NCBI GenBank assembly: GCA_963775335.1
Contig: CAVZIJ010000003.1
Coordinates: 1,364,001 to 1,428,000, forward strand
Direction of reading: 5' to 3'
From: CAVQCX01 sp963775335
Lineage (GTDB): Bacteria > Pseudomonadota > Gammaproteobacteria > Chromatiales > Chromatiaceae
Length of the DNA: 64,000 bases
The notes beneath the pieces were generated by a model. It was not told the origin of the DNA. It searched no databases and was given only the letters and a program-made list of their open reading frames with translations. Of the stretch, positions 61,450 to 64,000 are shown piece after piece (position 1 is the first letter of the stretch; every line of letters begins with the position of its first letter). The translations under genes were made by a program, and so were the position numbers.

Positions 61450-61487
61450 TTTTGACCTCTTTTGACCTTGTGACCCTTTTGACCTTG

Positions 61488-61559
61488 CGAAGAAGCAGCG
61501 CTGATGTGATCGCTAACGTGCTGATTCAGCGAGAGGAGCTGCCAAACTTAGCGCCATTC
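61488..61559. repeat. 72-bp repeat, copy 2
   Basis: Near-identical to 45363-45434 (two differences). Both copies end at CTTAGCGCCATTC, followed by unrelated sequence. Confidence 0.85.
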
Positions 61560-61720
61560 TGGTCTGTCCCCTATTCTCCCCTATTATTACAAAGAGAATG
61601 GGACATGGGAGACACTGAGCCCGTCCTTCAGGCTCGCGCTTGACGTCCGTTGCGGGCACGCGATACGCTGCTTCCCAAGCTCGAACGACCCTTGTCTTCC
61701 CGATCTGGATTTTTGCTGCC

Positions 61721-62251
61721 ATGGCCTACATTCCTTTGCCCGAATTTGACGATATGAGTCCCGCGGTCCAGGAGAAGGCCCGGCCCATCCGGGAGAAGAC
61801 CGGCACCCTGGGCGAGATTTTCAAGCTGCTCGCGGTGCGGGACGACGTTTTTATGGCCACCGAGGGAATGGTACAGGCCTACTTGCTGGCCGAGACCGAG
61901 CTCCCGTATGCCACCAAGGAGCGCATCGCGCTGCTGATCTCGCAGGAGAATTGCTGCACCATGTGTGTGGATGTGCACAAGGGCATCGCCAAGATGCTCG
62001 GTATGCACGAGTGGCAGATTGCCGAAGCGCTGGAAGGGGTGGATGCCATCAATTGCAGCGCGGAGGAGAAGACGCTGCTGAAATTTTGCATCCGTGCGTC
62101 GCAGAAGGACAACTACAAGACGCGCCAGGCCGACATAGACGCGGTGCGGGAGGCTGGCTATAGCGATACCCAGATCCTAGAGGCCGTCGCCATAACCGGC
62201 TATTTCAACTATATCAATACCCTTTCGAACGTCTTCGGTCTGGGTCAATAG
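61721..62251 (+). CDS. AhpD-like carboxymuconolactone decarboxylase family protein
   Basis: The 176-aa protein (start MAYIPLPEFDDMSPAVQEKA) is all-helical, with an AhpD-type active motif CTMC (C79, C82) and H86 (QENCCTMCVDVHKGIAKMLG). This CxxCxxxH pattern gives peroxidase or disulfide-reductase activity in AhpD relatives. The C-terminal half (YSDTQILEAVAITGYFNYIN followed by TLSNVFGL) fits the family. Flanked by REP units, no operon partner. Confidence 0.9.
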   Translation: MAYIPLPEFDDMSPAVQEKARPIREKTGTLGEIFKLLAVRDDVFMATEGMVQAYLLAETELPYATKERIALLISQENCCTMCVDVHKGIAKMLGMHEWQIAEALEGVDAINCSAEEKTLLKFCIRASQKDNYKTRQADIDAVREAGYSDTQILEAVAITGYFNYINTLSNVFGLGQ

Positions 62252-62301
62252 CACCGCCTTCGGATAGCCTGCTGGGGCCAAGCGAAATCCCAAGAGCCGC
62301 T

Positions 62302-62349
62302 GGGGTCAGGTCTCGAATCGTAGCATGCCACAAGGCGGGACCTGACCCC
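62302..62349. repeat. REP-like unit, variant A', copy 2
   Basis: GGGGTCAGGTCTCGAATCGT to CGGGACCTGACCCC, matching the unit at 61403 except in the centre. The two copies flank the AhpD-like gene and are both followed by CTTCGACCTCTTT-like sequence. Confidence 0.82.
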
Positions 62350-62568
62350 TTCGACCTCTTTCTTTCCACGATCCCTTTCTGGCGGCTCCGCCCCTGAGGG
62401 CCGGGCGGCCGTTCAGTCCGAGCTCAGCCGGGGTCGCTTAGATTCGTCTCCGGCCGCCTATGCCCGGTGTCGCCGCCCTGTGACGAAGACGGCTGTGCGC
62501 GAATTGGCCGCATGCTACCCTTGCTACGGGACTCACCGGCGATCCTTCTCCTGCATCCTGAGGCACTT

Positions 62569-62820
62569 ATGAAAGCATGTCCGCAGTTGTTCGGGCCGAT
62601 CGGGGTCGCGCTGACCTGCCTCGGGATCTCGGCCGTGTCCGTGGCGGACGCCGTCGAGCGGGTCGGACTCGTCTACAGCGCGGACAGAAGCGACAGGGCG
62701 ATCGTCGTCTACGAACCCTCGGCGGCGGGGCCCAAGCCCCTGATCATGGTCGTGCCGGGGACGGGGTCCTCACCGGAAATTATGACTGGAAGAGTCGCTA
62801 GCCCCTCCCTAATCCCTTAG
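62569..62820 (+). pseudogene. N-terminal fragment of a secreted hydrolase-like protein
   Basis: The frame MKACPQLFGPIGVALTCLGI has a signal peptide (cleavage near VSVADA), then VGLVYSADRSDRAIVVYEPS and PKPLIMVVPGTGSSPE, as at the start of an alpha/beta-hydrolase. It breaks off after about 75 residues at the point where the next, convergent gene ends. The active-site Ser and the rest are missing. Confidence 0.55.
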
Positions 62821-63441
62821 CACATAATTATGCTGCTCGATATTTCCCTTGATCGCATACAAGGGTGATTTGTCAACACGGATCCAGGCGCGAATACCGA
62901 AGACACCGAGCTTTTCTCCGTTTCCGACAAATCGGATGAAGTCTTTATAGGAATTCCAGTTCCAATGAACGTTGAATGAGAAAGCCTCAAACTTTCCGCG
63001 TTGCGGAGGCAAATCCCAGGTCATCACTTTATGTGTGTGAACGGATTTATTCTGAACGATGTAAAGCTCCCATTCATCGTCTGTTGGATTGATCACCTGG
63101 GCTTCCACGACATATGTCTGTGCATTCTGGATCAGGTTGGCCGAGCAATTGACGATCACCGCGATACCAAACGGATCGAACAGCCTGAACCGATTCGCCG
63201 GCGACCAGATATTACCAAGCTGGAAAGTATATAGCGTCGGGATCTGCAGGGGTACAGACACACCCCCGGTGTCACCACCGTCAGTAATAATATCCCCGGA
63301 CCCAACCAAATCAACAGCCATCTGCTTGACACGCAAGTCCTTTATGGTAGGGCGCGCGGGCAGTACGAGATTTCCCGTCTGCTTTTGAAATTTCTTGATA
63401 ATTTCCTGATCTTCTTTGGTTGGAGCTTTTGGCATTTTCAT
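62809..63441 (-). CDS. Orphan beta-rich protein, 210 aa, unknown
   Basis: A complete frame starting MKMPKAPTKEDQEIIKKFQK (GGAG nine bases upstream). After a charged N-terminus it appears mostly beta-stranded (FQLGNIWSPANRFRLFDPFG; TYVVEAQVINPTDDEWELYI; AFSFNVHWNWNSYKDFIRFV). The base composition is visibly more AT-rich than its neighbours, suggesting transfer. No signal peptide or motif; I do not recognise it. It is boxed between a gene fragment and a RAYT relic. Confidence 0.75.
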   Translation of the reverse strand: MKMPKAPTKEDQEIIKKFQKQTGNLVLPARPTIKDLRVKQMAVDLVGSGDIITDGGDTGGVSVPLQIPTLYTFQLGNIWSPANRFRLFDPFGIAVIVNCSANLIQNAQTYVVEAQVINPTDDEWELYIVQNKSVHTHKVMTWDLPPQRGKFEAFSFNVHWNWNSYKDFIRFVGNGEKLGVFGIRAWIRVDKSPLYAIKGNIEQHNYVLRD

Positions 63442-63460
63442 GTGCAGGGACTCCTAGTGA

Positions 63461-63838
63461 TCAATGGGGTCGGACTCGATCGATCTCGCTCCTCCTGAAT
63501 TCGGGCGACTTCCGATCACCTCCGCGGGCTTTAGGCGCCGCTCGCCGACTCAACATCTTCTCGATCCTTTCACGAAACCGATTGTCCCCCAGCACCCATG
63601 CTCTTTTTGTCGCCTCACGGATCTCCGCCAGAGTACTCTGGCCGAATAATCGGGGACAGACCACGATTTCTCGGCCACCCACTTTCAAACAATCGTGGTC
63701 TGTCCCAAAACGTCCCTAACGTCCCTCGACATAGAAGCCGTAATCACTCTCGGCGGCGAAGGTGACTTCCCAATTGTTTCCCCGCTCGATGACGTGTTGC
63801 GGCTGCCCAGGTAAGACAAAACGCGGCAAGCGGGCCAT
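63461..63838 (-). pseudogene. RAYT family B with large internal deletion
   Basis: The 5' end reads MARLPRFVLPGQPQHVIERG and NNWEVTFAAESDYGFYVEG, after which the catalytic centre is missing. The 3' end is present in a second frame (TLAEIREATKRAWVLGDNRF then RERIEKMLSRRAAPK). Both ends carry family B REP sequence (GGGGTCGGACTCGAT at 63468; TCGAGTCTGACCCCGTTGAT at 63902). Confidence 0.87.
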
Positions 63839-64000
63839 CCCCTGCTCCTTGCATCCTCCACGTTTGAAGTCATCTTTCTAACTCACTATCAGAGCGATCA
63901 ATCGAGTCTGACCCCGTTGATTCCCACCCCGTTGATTCCCGCCTCAAGGAGGCCACGGAGCGCGCCGAGAGGCGTCAGCGCCGCACCGCTCGGCCCAGCG
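63839..64000. other. Right window edge, REP family B and a possible IS66 start
   Basis: After the REP copies (TCGAGTCTGACCCCGTTGAT), the last 60 bp can be read as LKEATERAERRQRRTARPS, faintly like the start of an IS66 TnpC. Too short to assign. Confidence 0.3.

Overview
The window looks like a chromosomal segment of a GC-rich gammaproteobacterium, possibly a Chromatiales/Ectothiorhodospiraceae-type organism. This rests on the conserved alaC-hom-(thrC)-RpfE-type phosphoglycerate mutase block, a c4-like dihaem cytochrome, a yqjD-yqjE-yqjK operon and the general gene style. The lineage is an inference; no rRNA or other marker gene is present and I saw no tRNA gene.

Layout. (1) Positions 1-10500 are the early end of a Mu-like transposable prophage, read on the minus strand from a divergent double-HTH repressor (9310-10206) through a Ner-like protein, several small regulators, a MuA-like DDE transposase, a MuB-like AAA+ ATPase, GemA and Mor, to the first middle genes. 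The phage end can be placed at 10500/10501, where it cuts a P-type H+-ATPase gene. (2) Positions 10501-24134 are mostly host backbone: the 3' part of the proton ATPase, PPK2, a very large protein that I read as PPi-type PEP carboxykinase, an RpfE-type phosphoglycerate mutase, a broken thrC, hom, alaC, an Mth938-domain protein, a dihaem cytochrome c and a di-haem oxidoreductase. (3) Positions 24134-64000 are accessory DNA. Small islands of intact genes are embedded in a graveyard of transposases (ISL3, IS3, IS66, IS91 and others) and at least four families of REP-associated tyrosine transposase (RAYT) with their REP-like palindromes. The intact islands are: OmpA; a collagen-like lipoprotein; BON protein; a stress/membrane cluster at 30982-34511; GST; peptide deformylase; SDR; MASE3-PAS-GGDEF cyclase; a glycoside hydrolase; AI-2E permeases; DUF1326-DUF2182; GlsB/YeaQ; a VapBC-like toxin-antitoxin pair; an AhpD-like protein; and an orphan gene at the right.

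How the parts fit. The proton ATPase, PPK2 and PPi-PEPCK all concern phosphoanhydride energy (ATP, polyphosphate, pyrophosphate), but the prophage has split the ATPase and PPK2 shows a frameshift at its extreme 5' end. The hom-alaC block supports amino-acid synthesis, but its threonine synthase survives only as an internal fragment. Cyclic-di-GMP signalling, BON, glycine-zipper, DUF883, YqjE and GlsB proteins suggest envelope-stress and surface functions.

Most unusual items: the exact Mu-like end with two 22-bp-spaced repeats; a 530-bp cassette coding for a two-TM protein, present twice and each time abutting a broken transposase gene; an octamer microsatellite (9 units) inside the HUH region of a RAYT gene; a 22-triplet collagen-like lipoprotein; the coexistence of several RAYT/REP families; and the thrC remnant bordered by three consecutive perfect palindromes.
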